A stretch of 6,519 nucleotides of DNA from Rhodocyclaceae bacterium (lineage in GTDB: Bacteria > Pseudomonadota > Gammaproteobacteria > Burkholderiales > Rhodocyclaceae): contig JAUYFZ010000009.1 in NCBI GenBank assembly GCA_030689585.1, positions 1 through 6,519 of the forward strand. The letters are read 5' to 3'. The translations under genes and the position numbers were made by a program. This document shows, one piece after another, positions 1 through 6,440 of the stretch. The notes beneath the pieces were generated by a model. That model worked only from the letters and a program-made list of their open reading frames with translations, was not told the DNA's origin and did not search any database. Each line of letters begins with the position of its first letter. Within the stretch, counting starts at the first letter, position 1.

Positions 1-1764
1 GTGATTGCTTTCGACGGGAATCACGCCCAGTGAGAGGCTGACGAGAGGCACAAAGACTTTTTCACTTTGGCGATTCTCGGCGACGTAGCCGCCTCGCAGT
101 CGGTCGGTGGCATTAAAGAAAGTGACGACCTGAGTCGCAAAATAATCGAGGATACGTTGGCAACGTATTTCCCAATCTTCGCTTCCAAAAAGCACCAAAA
201 AATCATCGCCGCCGATGTGACCAATAAAATCCTGGGTGGGATGCGTATGCGAACGAAGAACCGCCGCCAGCAGTTTAATTAAATCATCCCCACGCGAGTA
301 TCCGTAAGCATCGTTGTAAGGCTTGAAATTGTCGAGATCGCAATAACAGGCGTGGAAATTTATCCGTTCCGCCAGCCAATTATCGATGTTCTTGTTCAGG
401 GGTACATTCCCCGGCAGATCAGTGAGTGGATTGGCGTGTCGCGCCGCTTCGATTTGAAGACGTGTCATCTCGCGCACGACATCGTGACCGCTGCCAAAAC
501 CGAGATAATGATCCCCGTCGACGATAAGAAAACCATCGGTCAGATGATGCCGATCTCCTTCGGACAGCATGAAACTTAACTCCTGAAGCGTGCTGTCTTT
601 TTGTACGACTAGTGGGTTGGAATCCATCACCATGGTGCAGGGTTTGCGACCATACAGTTCGCGCCGGAAAGGCCGTGCGTAGCGGTCGATCATGCTCATG
701 CGGCTAATTAATCCGACCGGCGTGCCGTCATCTAGAACAGGCAGGCTTTGGAGCTGAGAATGGTTCTCGAAAATGACATAAACCTCTTCGGTCGTCGTTT
801 CTATACTGACAACGGGAACATCTCGTATCAGCGTCGAGACACTGGGCGTGTGATTGCACATTCCTTTATGAACGCGTGCCATCTCCAGTTCGTGTAATTG
901 ATGAACGAGATCTTCGGGTAATAAGGGCAGGGGATGTGTCAGGGGGTGGGCAAAAAAATAACCTTGCCCTAGGGCAATGCCGCTGCCATGAACATGCTGC
1001 ATTTCAGCGGATGTTTCTATGCCTTCCGCGATCACTGAGGAACCTGATTTACGGGCAATCTCTTGAATAGATCGTAAAAATTGTTGCTTGATGACATCGT
1101 TTTCTACGCTGGCCACGAAATGCTTGTCGATCTTGACAAATTCCGGACTTAATTCTGACCAGAGGCGCAGACTGGAAAACCCCTGCCCCAAATCATCAAT
1201 AGCGATTGAAAAACCCATGCGACGATAATGTTGTACCGCCTCTCGCATCAATTCAAACTCGAAGGTCGGCTGGTTTTCGGTGAGTTCAATCACGACCCGC
1301 GAAGGATCAATCCCCAGCGAATGGATGAACCCCAGCGTTTCTCCCTTACGTGCGCCCTGTTTCAACAGGCAGGCTGGGCTGACGTTAAGAAACAATCTCG
1401 CGGGCAGGTTCTGTAACTTGAACTGTTCCAGTGTGATTTGACGACACAAATGCTCGACCTCTTCGCCCATATCGCACGCCTCGGCTGCTTCAAAAAGATG
1501 CAGGGGGGAATGAAGGGAAGTGTCTAAGGGACCACGAATCAACCCTTCGAAGCCAAATATCGTGCCCCGCTTCATGTCGATGATCGGCTGGAATACGGCA
1601 GAAAGATCGCGACGAGCGATGATTTTCTGAAGTTGCTTCTCCGTATCTTGTGCGGATTCATGGAGCGAATGCTCATGGACGAAATGCCCATGAGGACGAG
1701 AAACAACGCGGTGTTTGTAATGGTTCTGGCGAAGCTCCAACGCCAGTTGGCTATTGGTCATCAT
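1..1764 (-). CDS. EAL-CBS-GGDEF c-di-GMP turnover protein (C-terminus cut by window edge)
   Basis: Probably a cytoplasmic enzyme that hydrolyses and/or makes cyclic di-GMP; no membrane segment or signal peptide is seen. 588 residues are visible. The EAL phosphodiesterase domain (about 45-290) has EGL in place of EAL at 73-75, FLNVSP with N127, ELTEN with E160/E163, IDDLGQGFSSL with D190/D191, VKIDK with K211, AEGIET with E247/E250, and QGYFFAHP. All usual metal and catalytic residues are therefore present. A CBS pair (about 300-435) follows, containing LPVLDDGTPVGLISR (342-356). The GGDEF domain starts at NPLTDLPGN (445), with CDLDNFKPYND (475-485) and GGDDF (518-522). GGDDF is normally active, but the RxxD inhibitory site reads PTQD, so product inhibition is probably lost. 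An in-frame TGA lies 18-20 nt upstream, so ATG 1764 (or the adjacent ATG 1761) is the start, with no clear Shine-Dalgarno. Probably a few dozen residues are missing. It is divergent from the plus-strand genes. Confidence 0.95.
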   Translation of the reverse strand, partial: MMTNSQLALELRQNHYKHRVVSRPHGHFVHEHSLHESAQDTEKQLQKIIARRDLSAVFQPIIDMKRGTIFGFEGLIRGPLDTSLHSPLHLFEAAEACDMGEEVEHLCRQITLEQFKLQNLPARLFLNVSPACLLKQGARKGETLGFIHSLGIDPSRVVIELTENQPTFEFELMREAVQHYRRMGFSIAIDDLGQGFSSLRLWSELSPEFVKIDKHFVASVENDVIKQQFLRSIQEIARKSGSSVIAEGIETSAEMQHVHGSGIALGQGYFFAHPLTHPLPLLPEDLVHQLHELEMARVHKGMCNHTPSVSTLIRDVPVVSIETTTEEVYVIFENHSQLQSLPVLDDGTPVGLISRMSMIDRYARPFRRELYGRKPCTMVMDSNPLVVQKDSTLQELSFMLSEGDRHHLTDGFLIVDGDHYLGFGSGHDVVREMTRLQIEAARHANPLTDLPGNVPLNKNIDNWLAERINFHACYCDLDNFKPYNDAYGYSRGDDLIKLLAAVLRSHTHPTQDFIGHIGGDDFLVLFGSEDWEIRCQRILDYFATQVVTFFNATDRLRGGYVAENRQSEKVFVPLVSLSLGVIPVESNH

Positions 1765-1795
1765 GATGGCGGACCGATGAATTCAAGAAGGAACC

Positions 1796-1829
1796 ATTCT
1801 GTCCGGCGAATATGACAACACGATGACGT
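1796..1829 (-). promoter_or_regulatory. Candidate Pho-box promoter for the EAL-CBS-GGDEF gene
   Basis: On the minus strand two 7-mers, ACGTCAT (1829-1823) and TTGTCAT (1818-1812), are separated by CGTG. This gives the 11-bp period of a PhoB box, whose consensus half-site is CTGTCAT; the matches are 5/7 and 6/7. Ten nucleotides further on is CAGAAT (1801-1796), a 4/6 match to a -10 hexamer at the spacing usual for PhoB-activated promoters. The putative transcript would begin roughly 25 nt before ATG 1764. The fit was found by eye and a chance match cannot be excluded. Confidence 0.35.
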
Positions 1830-1852
1830 GCGCGGTGCGACCTGGACTCCGA

Positions 1853-1874
1853 TGTCACATTTCCGCAACATTTC
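1853..1874 (+). repeat. Imperfect 11-bp tandem direct repeat upstream of the glycosyltransferase
   Basis: TGTCACATTTC (1853-1863) is followed directly by CGCAACATTTC (1864-1874), identical at 8 of 11 positions and ending 17 nt before ATG 1892. The 11-bp period suits a response regulator binding one face of the helix; the first unit carries TGTCA, the second does not. It may be an operator for the plus-strand genes or a chance similarity. No convincing -35/-10 pair was found for that transcript. Confidence 0.25.
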
Positions 1875-1880
1875 GCTGGC

Positions 1881-1886
1881 AAGGTG
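1881..1886 (+). promoter_or_regulatory. Shine-Dalgarno AAGGTG that fixes the glycosyltransferase start
   Basis: AAGGTG lies 5 nt before ATG 1892. The longer in-frame start at 1823 has no such site, and would add 23 residues ahead of the Rossmann strand that do not look like part of a GT4 protein. Confidence 0.65.
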
Positions 1887-1891
1887 TGCCC

Positions 1892-3094
1892 ATGCAAACC
1901 ACATTCCCCTCCCCGTCCCCGCAGAAATTGAACCGCCCCTTGCGGGTCTTGATGCTCTCTGATGTCTATTTTCCGCGTATCAATGGCGTGTCGACGTCCA
2001 TCGAAACGTTTCGAACAGACCTGCAACAACACGACGTGGACGTGGATCTCATTGCGCCTCACTACCCCGCCCCCCATCCTGATTGTGCGACGGTGCGGGT
2101 GGCTTCTTCGCGATTGCCTTTCGACCCAGAAGATCGGCTGATGCATTGGCCGACCCTCAAACGCGCCACCGATGAATTAGAAGGATTGCGTTTTGATTTG
2201 ATTCATATCCAAACCCCCTTTGCCGCGCATTACGCAGGGGTTCGCATGGCGCGGCGATGTAACGTGCCCGTGATGGCCACCTACCATACCCATTTTGAAG
2301 AATACATTCATCACTACCTGCCCTTCTTGCCTCGCGCCTGGCTTGCCGCGGCCGCACGGCGAATGGCCACGCACCAGTGCAACGCGTTGAACGCCGTGGT
2401 CGTGCCTTCGCAGGCCATGCACGAAACACTCACAAATTACGGCGTGAGCACCCCGCTCCACGTTTTGCCTACCGGCATTCCGGTCGGAAATTTCGGCGGC
2501 GGTGATGGGGCGCGATTTCGTGCTCGTTACCATATTCCTTTGGATCGCTCGGTGGCGTTATTTGTGGGTCGGGTGGCGTATGAAAAAAATATCGGTTTCT
2601 TGATTGATGCCTTGCGCACTGCCGTGAAATTGCAGCCTAATCTACTGTTGATGATTGCCGGTGAAGGCCCTGCTTTGCCGGCCTTGCGTCGTCAAGTCAA
2701 ATCTTGTGGCCTAGAAAATCATGTGTGTTTTGTGGGCTATCTGGATCGAAAGACAGAATTGCCCGATTGCTATGCGGCGGCTGATGTGTTTGTTTTTGCC
2801 TCGCTCACCGAAACACAAGGGCTGGTGTTGATCGAAGCCATGGCCGCAGGGCTTCCTGTTTTTGCCTTGGCCGCCATGGGAACTTGCGACATTCTGAAAC
2901 CGCAACGAGGCGCCGTGATCGCTTCCAAGGATCCCATCGCGTTTGCTCATGGGCTGGTCATGCTGATCAGCAACCGATATCGCTTGAATACCCTATCGGC
3001 CGAAGCCCGCGATTACGCCCTCGAATGGGCCGCACCGGAACGTGCCAAGCATCTTGCGGGGTTGTACCGTTCGTTGATTGGATGCAACGTATGA
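1892..3094 (+). CDS. GT4 family glycosyltransferase, possibly diacylglycerol glucosyltransferase
   Basis: A 400-residue retaining glycosyltransferase of the GT-B fold that transfers a sugar from a nucleotide donor; it probably acts at the inner face of the cytoplasmic membrane. The N-terminal acceptor domain opens with [20 protein letters not shown] (18-37), followed by a YHTHFEEY segment. The C-terminal donor domain has [10 protein letters not shown] (224-233) and the E-x7-E motif ETQGLVLIE (E307, E315), then AMAAGLPV. The NGVSTSI loop, the [12 protein letters not shown] segment and ETQGL are the pattern I associate with bacterial 1,2-diacylglycerol 3-glucosyltransferases and related lipid mannosyltransferases. 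GT4 acceptor prediction is unreliable, so a cell-surface glycan substrate remains possible. Length is normal for the family. The downstream dgkA and PlcP-like genes, both acting around diacylglycerol, favour a glycolipid role. Its stop codon lies within the next gene's ribosome-binding site, suggesting coupled translation. Confidence 0.9.
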   Translation: MQTTFPSPSPQKLNRPLRVLMLSDVYFPRINGVSTSIETFRTDLQQHDVDVDLIAPHYPAPHPDCATVRVASSRLPFDPEDRLMHWPTLKRATDELEGLRFDLIHIQTPFAAHYAGVRMARRCNVPVMATYHTHFEEYIHHYLPFLPRAWLAAAARRMATHQCNALNAVVVPSQAMHETLTNYGVSTPLHVLPTGIPVGNFGGGDGARFRARYHIPLDRSVALFVGRVAYEKNIGFLIDALRTAVKLQPNLLLMIAGEGPALPALRRQVKSCGLENHVCFVGYLDRKTELPDCYAAADVFVFASLTETQGLVLIEAMAAGLPVFALAAMGTCDILKPQRGAVIASKDPIAFAHGLVMLISNRYRLNTLSAEARDYALEWAAPERAKHLAGLYRSLIGCNV

Positions 3095-3096
3095 GG
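3093..3096 (+). promoter_or_regulatory. Shine-Dalgarno GAGG overlapping the upstream stop codon
   Basis: GAGG begins at the second base of the glycosyltransferase TGA (3092-3094) and sits 8 nt before ATG 3105. This supports ATG 3105 over the in-frame TTG at 3078 as the chemoreceptor start, and implies translational coupling. Confidence 0.6.
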
Positions 3097-3104
3097 CGCA
3101 ACCC

Positions 3105-5087
3105 ATGTTGAAAAAATTGACCTCTCCGGTGGTGGATCTGATGCATCGGCTCTCTTTTCAACACAAATTCATGCTGGCTGGAACCGTGATGGCATTGGCG
3201 ACGACCGTCGCACTCGTACCAGGATTTTTACAGATGTTGAGTGACTATCAAGGAATCGTCAACCGTCAGCAAGGCACCTTGCTTATTTCGGAAACCATTG
3301 GAATTATGACGCGGGTGAGTGAGCATCGTCAGGCCAAACTGCTGGCTTTGCGAGGCGTGGCCTCTCTCGATGAAAGCCAGCAGTCCTCCTTATCAACCGA
3401 CATAGACAGGCGGTTGGAGAATCTTTTGCAACACCCGTCTAAGGTCAAATCAAATACCGGAGCACTGTGGAGCGAGATTAAAAACCGTTCTTCTGGCCGT
3501 TACAACCCTAATCAAGCAAATGCAGATTACAGCGAATTATTGCTGGCATTACAAGAACAGGTGACGGCGATGGCCATTGCTTCCGGCCTCGCACACGATA
3601 CCGATCAGTCGATGACGTTTCTCTCCGAACTTTTGGGCCACCACCTGCCTGAATTGATCGTTCATGTGAGTGATGCCAGTAGTTACGGGATTTTAGCCGC
3701 CACAAAAACCATCAACGATGAAGATCGGCAGCGATTAGGGTATCTCAGTCGTCGTCTGGTGGAGATCGTCGACCGCGTTGTTCGGAATGGGCAGGGAGAA
3801 GACGGCCAGCCCACCGAAGCCACCACACCGTTGTCTGCCTCCATTCCGTTGTTTGCCAATTTGCTGATAAATCGAAATGTGCTGTATCCAGACGTTGGCA
3901 TGACCAGTGATGAACTGACACAAATACGGCTTCCTGCGAACAAGGCTTTGGAAAAGCTAACGCAAACCACGGTGGACACCTTGACGGCTCGCCTGGCACA
4001 GCAGCATCAGGACATGAAGTTGTTTTTTGATATTCAACTCATCGCGATTGCCGCCATCCTGATCGTTGCGGTGTATGTGTTTTATGGGTTCTGGCACGCC
4101 TCGAAAGAAACCATTGATAACATCGTGGCGACCACCGAACACCTCATCTCAGGAGATCTCAACGCAAAAATCGACGTGCGTTCCCGTGATGAATTATTCG
4201 AGATTGCCGAACGGTTCAATCAGTTGGCAGACACCTTGCGAACCACCATCGGGCATATTGCCCATCACAGCGAAGATGTGGGAAATATGGCCGGACGGCT
4301 GCATTGTTCAGCGGCTATGGTTATTCAAAATACGGAGGTGCAGGCGAAATCTGCCACGGCTACGTCAGTTTCCATGCAACAAATCGCCGCAGGGTTGGCC
4401 TTTGTCAAAGAGACGGCGGCGGATCTTGCGCAAGCGGCAGGGCATAGTCTGGCCCAAGTTAAAGGAGGAGAAACCGCGCTAGAAACCCTTGCCACTCGTA
4501 TGAATGATGCTGAGAACATCATGAACAGGATTAGCGATGTTAGCCTCCAGTTTGTAGCCGATGCGCATCAGGTGGCGCAGATGACGAAGCGTGTCAAGGA
4601 AATTTCGGATCAAACCAATCTGTTGGCGTTGAATGCCGCCATTGAGGCCGCACGCGCTGGATCGGCGGGCAGGGGGTTTGCCGTGGTCGCCGATGAGGTG
4701 CGCAAACTAGCGGAAAGCGTGGCGTTGACGGCACGGGAAATTGACTTGGTCATGCAAGCCATGATGCAAAAATCACTGGATGTTACGCAGGCTGTCGAAA
4801 CGGGCACGACCAACTTCCGTGAAGCGGCAGAAGGTTTGTTCATCGTGACGCAGGCGCTCGATTGCACCGTCAATGCCGTGCGCAAGACGCATCAGGGTAT
4901 AGCCGAGATCAACGGCACTATCGCTGAACAAAAAACAGCCAGCGAAGAGATTGTTCAACACGTCGATAACATCGCCAACTTATCCGAGCAGACCCATCAT
5001 GCCGTCGGCGATGTTTACAGTTTGATTCGAGATTTAAGCGATTTGACGTTGCGCATGAGTCGTCAAGTGGCTCATTTCCGAACATGA
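3105..5087 (+). CDS. Methyl-accepting chemotaxis protein, HAMP type
   Basis: A 660-residue transmembrane chemoreceptor that would control CheA through CheW. A short cytoplasmic N-terminus leads to TM1 (about 22-42). A periplasmic region of about 260 residues follows, predicted mostly helical; its early EHRQAK segment (73-78) recalls the HRG-type helical sensor modules of other receptors and kinases. TM2 is about 308-330 and a HAMP domain runs to about 385, with [19 protein letters not shown]. The methylation and signalling coiled coil fills the rest. The hairpin tip is nearly canonical: [18 protein letters not shown] (502-519), then [17 protein letters not shown]520 stands where family members almost always have Glu or Asp (AGSAGRGF for AGExGRGF). 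The C-terminus ends RQVAHFRT, with no NWETF-type pentapeptide for CheR/CheB tethering. The ligand cannot be predicted. It lies between lipid-enzyme genes, with no che genes in view. Confidence 0.95.
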   Translation: MLKKLTSPVVDLMHRLSFQHKFMLAGTVMALATTVALVPGFLQMLSDYQGIVNRQQGTLLISETIGIMTRVSEHRQAKLLALRGVASLDESQQSSLSTDIDRRLENLLQHPSKVKSNTGALWSEIKNRSSGRYNPNQANADYSELLLALQEQVTAMAIASGLAHDTDQSMTFLSELLGHHLPELIVHVSDASSYGILAATKTINDEDRQRLGYLSRRLVEIVDRVVRNGQGEDGQPTEATTPLSASIPLFANLLINRNVLYPDVGMTSDELTQIRLPANKALEKLTQTTVDTLTARLAQQHQDMKLFFDIQLIAIAAILIVAVYVFYGFWHASKETIDNIVATTEHLISGDLNAKIDVRSRDELFEIAERFNQLADTLRTTIGHIAHHSEDVGNMAGRLHCSAAMVIQNTEVQAKSATATSVSMQQIAAGLAFVKETAADLAQAAGHSLAQVKGGETALETLATRMNDAENIMNRISDVSLQFVADAHQVAQMTKRVKEISDQTNLLALNAAIEAARAGSAGRGFAVVADEVRKLAESVALTAREIDLVMQAMMQKSLDVTQAVETGTTNFREAAEGLFIVTQALDCTVNAVRKTHQGIAEINGTIAEQKTASEEIVQHVDNIANLSEQTHHAVGDVYSLIRDLSDLTLRMSRQVAHFRT

Positions 5088-5105
5088 ACCACTCCCGAAC
5101 GTGCT

Positions 5106-5118
5106 CGACCTCTGGTCG
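5106..5118 (+). other. Small hairpin between the chemoreceptor and dgkA
   Basis: CGACC-TCT-GGTCG forms a 5-bp stem with a 3-nt loop in the 58-nt gap before dgkA. No T-run follows, so it does not look like a terminator. It could be an mRNA processing or stability element, or chance. Confidence 0.25.
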
Positions 5119-5145
5119 TATCCCTTCACTCACAGAGAATTACAC

Positions 5146-5553
5146 ATGACCCCCCCCAATCCACTACCGACACCTTCCGAAGAAAGTCCCTTCAAAGGTA
5201 AAACCGGACTTACCCGCATTTGGAACGCCTTGTTTTATTCGATCTCGGGGCTAAAAGCCGCCTATCGTCACGAAAATGCTTTTCGTCAGGAAATCTGGTT
5301 GACGATTTTGTTAATTCCATTGGCACTATGGTTGCCCACGAATAACATCGGCCATGCCTTGATGGTCGGCAGCGTGCTGTTGGTGTTAATGGTAGAACTC
5401 ATTAATTCTGCCATTGAAGCGACAGTAGATCGCGTTTCGCTTGAAAACCATCGACTCGCCAAACGTGCCAAAGATATCGGAAGCGCGGCGGTATTCATCG
5501 CCATGTTAAATGTTTTGATGACGTGGGTATTGATACTTTCCCCCGGGCAATGA
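5146..5553 (+). CDS. dgkA: Diacylglycerol kinase, small integral-membrane type
   Basis: Phosphorylates diacylglycerol with ATP to phosphatidic acid in the inner membrane, recycling DAG into phospholipid synthesis; family members work as trimers. The protein has 135 residues against about 122 in E. coli. The extra length is a Pro/Ser/Glu-rich N-terminus of about 15 residues. Key family residues are all present: HENAFRQE (E43, E49), then VELINSAIEATVDR (83-96), containing the catalytic Glu (E84, matching E. coli Glu69) plus N87, E91 and D95, then RAKDIGSAA (107-115). Three membrane helices are visible, about 50-65, 70-88 and 113-131. ATG 5146 is preferred over an upstream GTG at 5101, because that GTG would add a non-homologous extension; the Shine-Dalgarno is weak (AGAG). 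It overlaps the next gene by 4 nt. Confidence 0.96.
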   Translation: MTPPNPLPTPSEESPFKGKTGLTRIWNALFYSISGLKAAYRHENAFRQEIWLTILLIPLALWLPTNNIGHALMVGSVLLVLMVELINSAIEATVDRVSLENHRLAKRAKDIGSAAVFIAMLNVLMTWVLILSPGQ

Positions 5554-6281
5554 TGAAAGTTCGATCGATCTTTCTTTCCGATGTTCACCTAGGCACACGC
5601 GATTGTCAGGCAGAACGATTGCTCGATTTTTTACGCGAGCACGAGGCGGAATCCCTATTCCTGATCGGCGACATTATTGATTTCTGGGCGATGAATCGAG
5701 GCATCCATTGGTCGCCCGCACAGAATACCGTGGTGCAAAAATTATTACGTCGTGCCCGCCACGGAGAGCATGTATGCCTGATTCCGGGCAACCATGACGA
5801 GGCACTTCGCGAATATCACGGGACGCTGTTTGGCGATATTCTGATCCGGCATGAACATCATCACGTGGCCGCCGATGGCCGCCACTACTTACTTATTCAT
5901 GGCGACGAATTCGATCAAGTAACGCTTCATCATCGCTGGGTAGCCAGATGGGGTGATATTGCTTACAACGGGCTTGTTCGTATCAATGCTTGGTTGTCTT
6001 GGCTACGCCGTCGCTGTAATCGACCGGGTTACTGGTCTTTGGCGGGCTATGCCAAACATCGGGTGAAATCAGCCGTAAGTTTTATCTTCGATTTTGAAAA
6101 ATCAATTACCCACGCCGCCCGCGAACGCCAGTTTGACGGGGTTATTTGTGGGCACATTCACAGCGCAACCATTCGCGATTGTGAGGGAATCACTTACATT
6201 AATTGCGGTGACTGGGTAGATAGCTGCACGGCCATCGTAGAACACTTCGATGGCCGCATGGAATTGATCGTGCAGCATTAA
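5550..6281 (+). CDS. Metallophosphoesterase, PlcP/LpxH2 type (COG2908; often labelled UDP-2,3-diacylglucosamine diphosphatase)
   Basis: A 243-residue calcineurin-like phosphoesterase with a complete dinuclear metal site: SDVHLG (D11, H13), GDIIDFW (D41), GNHDE (N81, H82), IHGDEFD (H117) and CGHIH (H202, H204). It has no signal peptide and is probably cytoplasmic or peripheral at the inner membrane. Homologues are often annotated as the lipid A enzyme LpxH. However, E. coli LpxH reads ADLHL, GNRD and HGHTH, whereas this protein has SDVHLGTRDCQAERLLDFL, GNHD, CGHIH and INCGDWVDSCTA. From memory these match the PlcP branch (phospholipase C of Sinorhizobium that makes diacylglycerol under phosphate starvation) and LpxH2. 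I infer a phospholipid headgroup hydrolase; lipid A precursor cleavage is the alternative. The start is the first ATG of ATGATGA, overlapping the dgkA stop; ATG 5553 is equally possible. Confidence 0.9.
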   Translation: MMKVRSIFLSDVHLGTRDCQAERLLDFLREHEAESLFLIGDIIDFWAMNRGIHWSPAQNTVVQKLLRRARHGEHVCLIPGNHDEALREYHGTLFGDILIRHEHHHVAADGRHYLLIHGDEFDQVTLHHRWVARWGDIAYNGLVRINAWLSWLRRRCNRPGYWSLAGYAKHRVKSAVSFIFDFEKSITHAARERQFDGVICGHIHSATIRDCEGITYINCGDWVDSCTAIVEHFDGRMELIVQH

Positions 6282-6329
6282 ATTGGCTCTATGTGGTTTG
6301 TAGTGGGTAATCGAAGCGGTTGTTGCGGC

Positions 6330-6419
6330 CTCCCTCCCCTTCAAGTGGAGGGCAGTACCAATCTCCCTCCCCTTCAAAGGGAGGGCAGTACCAATCTCCC
6401 TCCCCTTCAAGGGGAGGGC
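6330..6419. repeat. 33-bp tandem palindromic repeat, about 2.7 copies
   Basis: Units are 6330-6362, 6363-6395 and a partial 6396-6419. Each starts CTCCCTCCCCTTCAA, continues with a G-rich right arm, and the first two end GCAGTACCAAT. Units differ only in the right arm: AAGTGGAGGG, AAAGGGAGGG and AAGGGGAGGG. The third is a perfect inverted repeat, CCCTCCCC and GGGGAGGG around TTCAA; the first two carry one mismatch each. It starts 48 nt after the metallophosphoesterase stop and could act as a 3'-end stabiliser or weak terminator, although no T-run follows. It resembles the short C-rich/G-rich interspersed palindromes scattered in many proteobacterial genomes. Confidence 0.9.
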
Positions 6420-6435
6420 TGGGGAGGGGATGGGG
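6411..6435 (+). other. G-quadruplex-capable tract
   Basis: Five runs of 3-4 G (6411-6414, 6416-6418, 6421-6424, 6426-6429, 6432-6435) are separated by 1-2 nt, satisfying the usual G4 rule on the plus strand. The first two runs are the right arm of the third palindrome. The last run ends 5 nt before ATG 6441 and also offers GGAGG/GGGG as Shine-Dalgarno-like sequence, so folding could affect translation of the following gene. Confidence 0.6.
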
Positions 6436-6440
6436 TAAAA

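Noticed and set aside
1823..1891. Longer glycosyltransferase start at ATG 1823
   Set aside because: No Shine-Dalgarno, adds 23 residues unlike GT4 N-termini, and overlaps the Pho-box-like element; ATG 1892 has AAGGTG 5 nt upstream.
1751..2533. Minus-strand frames opposite the start of the glycosyltransferase
   Set aside because: His/Arg-rich translations typical of antisense shadows of a coding gene; no recognisable domain.
3078..3104. Longer chemoreceptor start at TTG 3078, overlapping the glycosyltransferase
   Set aside because: Rare start codon and no good ribosome-binding site; ATG 3105 has GAGG 8 nt upstream and starts with MLKKL, typical before TM1.
6330..6419. CRISPR array
   Set aside because: Units are contiguous 33-bp tandem repeats without unique spacers, and no cas gene is visible.
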